DNA of 5,876 nucleotides from Elusimicrobia bacterium CG08_land_8_20_14_0_20_59_10 (GTDB lineage: Bacteria; Elusimicrobiota; Elusimicrobia; Elusimicrobiales; UBA9959): assembly GCA_002779045.1 (NCBI GenBank), contig PEXO01000014.1:1-5876 (forward strand). The letters are read 5' to 3'. The position numbers and the translations under genes are program-made. Shown here one piece after another: positions 5,578 to 5,876 of the stretch. The stretch's first letter is position 1. Each line of letters starts with the position of its first letter. The notes beneath the pieces are model-generated. The model saw only the letters and a program-made list of their open reading frames with translations, searched no databases and was not told where the DNA came from.

Positions 5578-5876
5578 TCGCCGCGCTCCTGGTCGTCAAG
5601 CGGGGTGTCGGCGGGAGTAATGGCATTGCAGCCGCCCTTATAGTTGGCGGCTAGGTCAGGGTAATTGTAACCCATGCCGGTGTCTATCACGGCCACTTTC
5701 ACGCCTTTGTCCGCGGTATAGTCCCAGGCGGCGGCAGCGTTAACGCGCTTCACACCCCAGGGCATCTCTTTTTCCGCGGGAGCGATCTCGGGCTTTATCC
5801 GGGCGGCCGCGGGAGCCGACCAGCCTTCCCCGGCGCGTATCATCCTGAGCGCCCTGTTCAGGGAAGGAAGGGGCAC
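5565..5876 (-). CDS. Subtilisin-like S8 serine protease, 3'-truncated and 5' beyond the window (probable pseudogene)
   Basis: The frame enters from the right edge (the GTG at 5876 is probably internal) and runs 103 codons to TAG at 5565. Counted from the edge, residues 1-37 look like the end of a propeptide or linker. Residues 38-46 (MPWGVKRVN) resemble a mature subtilase N-terminus. Residues 58-67 (GVKVAVIDTG) carry the catalytic Asp at 65, followed by YPDLAANY and DD at 94-95. In the family the HGTHVAG block with catalytic His should come next. Here the frame reads QERGDQGL and stops inside the end of pckG. Both the His and Ser catalytic residues are therefore missing, and nothing antisense in pckG restores them. 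It cannot encode an active protease as it stands. A deletion or rearrangement joining at about 5578-5597, or a mis-assembly there, would explain it. Full-length relatives are normally exported; the signal peptide would lie outside this window. Confidence 0.8.
   Translation of the reverse strand: MPLPSLNRALRMIRAGEGWSAPAAARIKPEIAPAEKEMPWGVKRVNAAAAWDYTADKGVKVAVIDTGMGYNYPDLAANYKGGCNAITPADTPLDDQERGDQGL

Overview
This is a GC-rich bacterial chromosomal window with four recognisable or likely genes plus one very small candidate gene. Two are housekeeping enzymes: alanyl-tRNA synthetase (alaS, minus strand, 57-2705) and a GTP-dependent phosphoenolpyruvate carboxykinase (pckG, plus strand, 3682-5577). 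Strong AGGAGG/AAGGAG-type ribosome sites, Sec signal peptides and a lipoprotein-type signal point to a bacterium with a conventional export system. The PEPCK is of the GTP type but reads like the lineage I associate with archaeal and anaerobe enzymes. An uncultivated, GC-rich anaerobe (for example Elusimicrobiota, or a deltaproteobacterium-like lineage) would fit, but this is a low-confidence guess with no rRNA or other marker to test it.

Layout from left to right: a short tail downstream of alaS (1-56) with a 10-bp tandem duplication across the stop codon; alaS on the minus strand; a 198-bp divergent intergenic region (2706-2903); an uncharacterised secreted protein of 162 residues (2904-3392, plus); a 289-bp interval (3393-3681) that starts with a strong hairpin, contains a possible 35-residue lipoprotein (3469-3576) and ends with a good sigma-70-type promoter, a hairpin and the pckG ribosome site; pckG on the plus strand; and the 3' end of a subtilisin-family (S8) protease gene on the minus strand (5565-5876). 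The protease gene enters from the right edge and is cut off just after the catalytic-Asp block, where it meets pckG.

The genes do not form an obvious pathway. alaS and the secreted-protein gene diverge from a region carrying a perfect 20-bp palindrome, CTATTGACCGCGGTCAATAG. Its core matches the published consensus for HcpR-type CRP/FNR regulators (wTTGACCnnGGTCAAw), which control nitrosative-stress genes in anaerobes. pckG appears to be transcribed alone from its own promoter. The most notable items are the palindromic operator, the truncated protease abutting pckG, the tiny lipoprotein candidate and the unrecognised four-cysteine exported protein. I see no mobile element, CRISPR array, tRNA or rRNA, and no convincing new multi-gene system.
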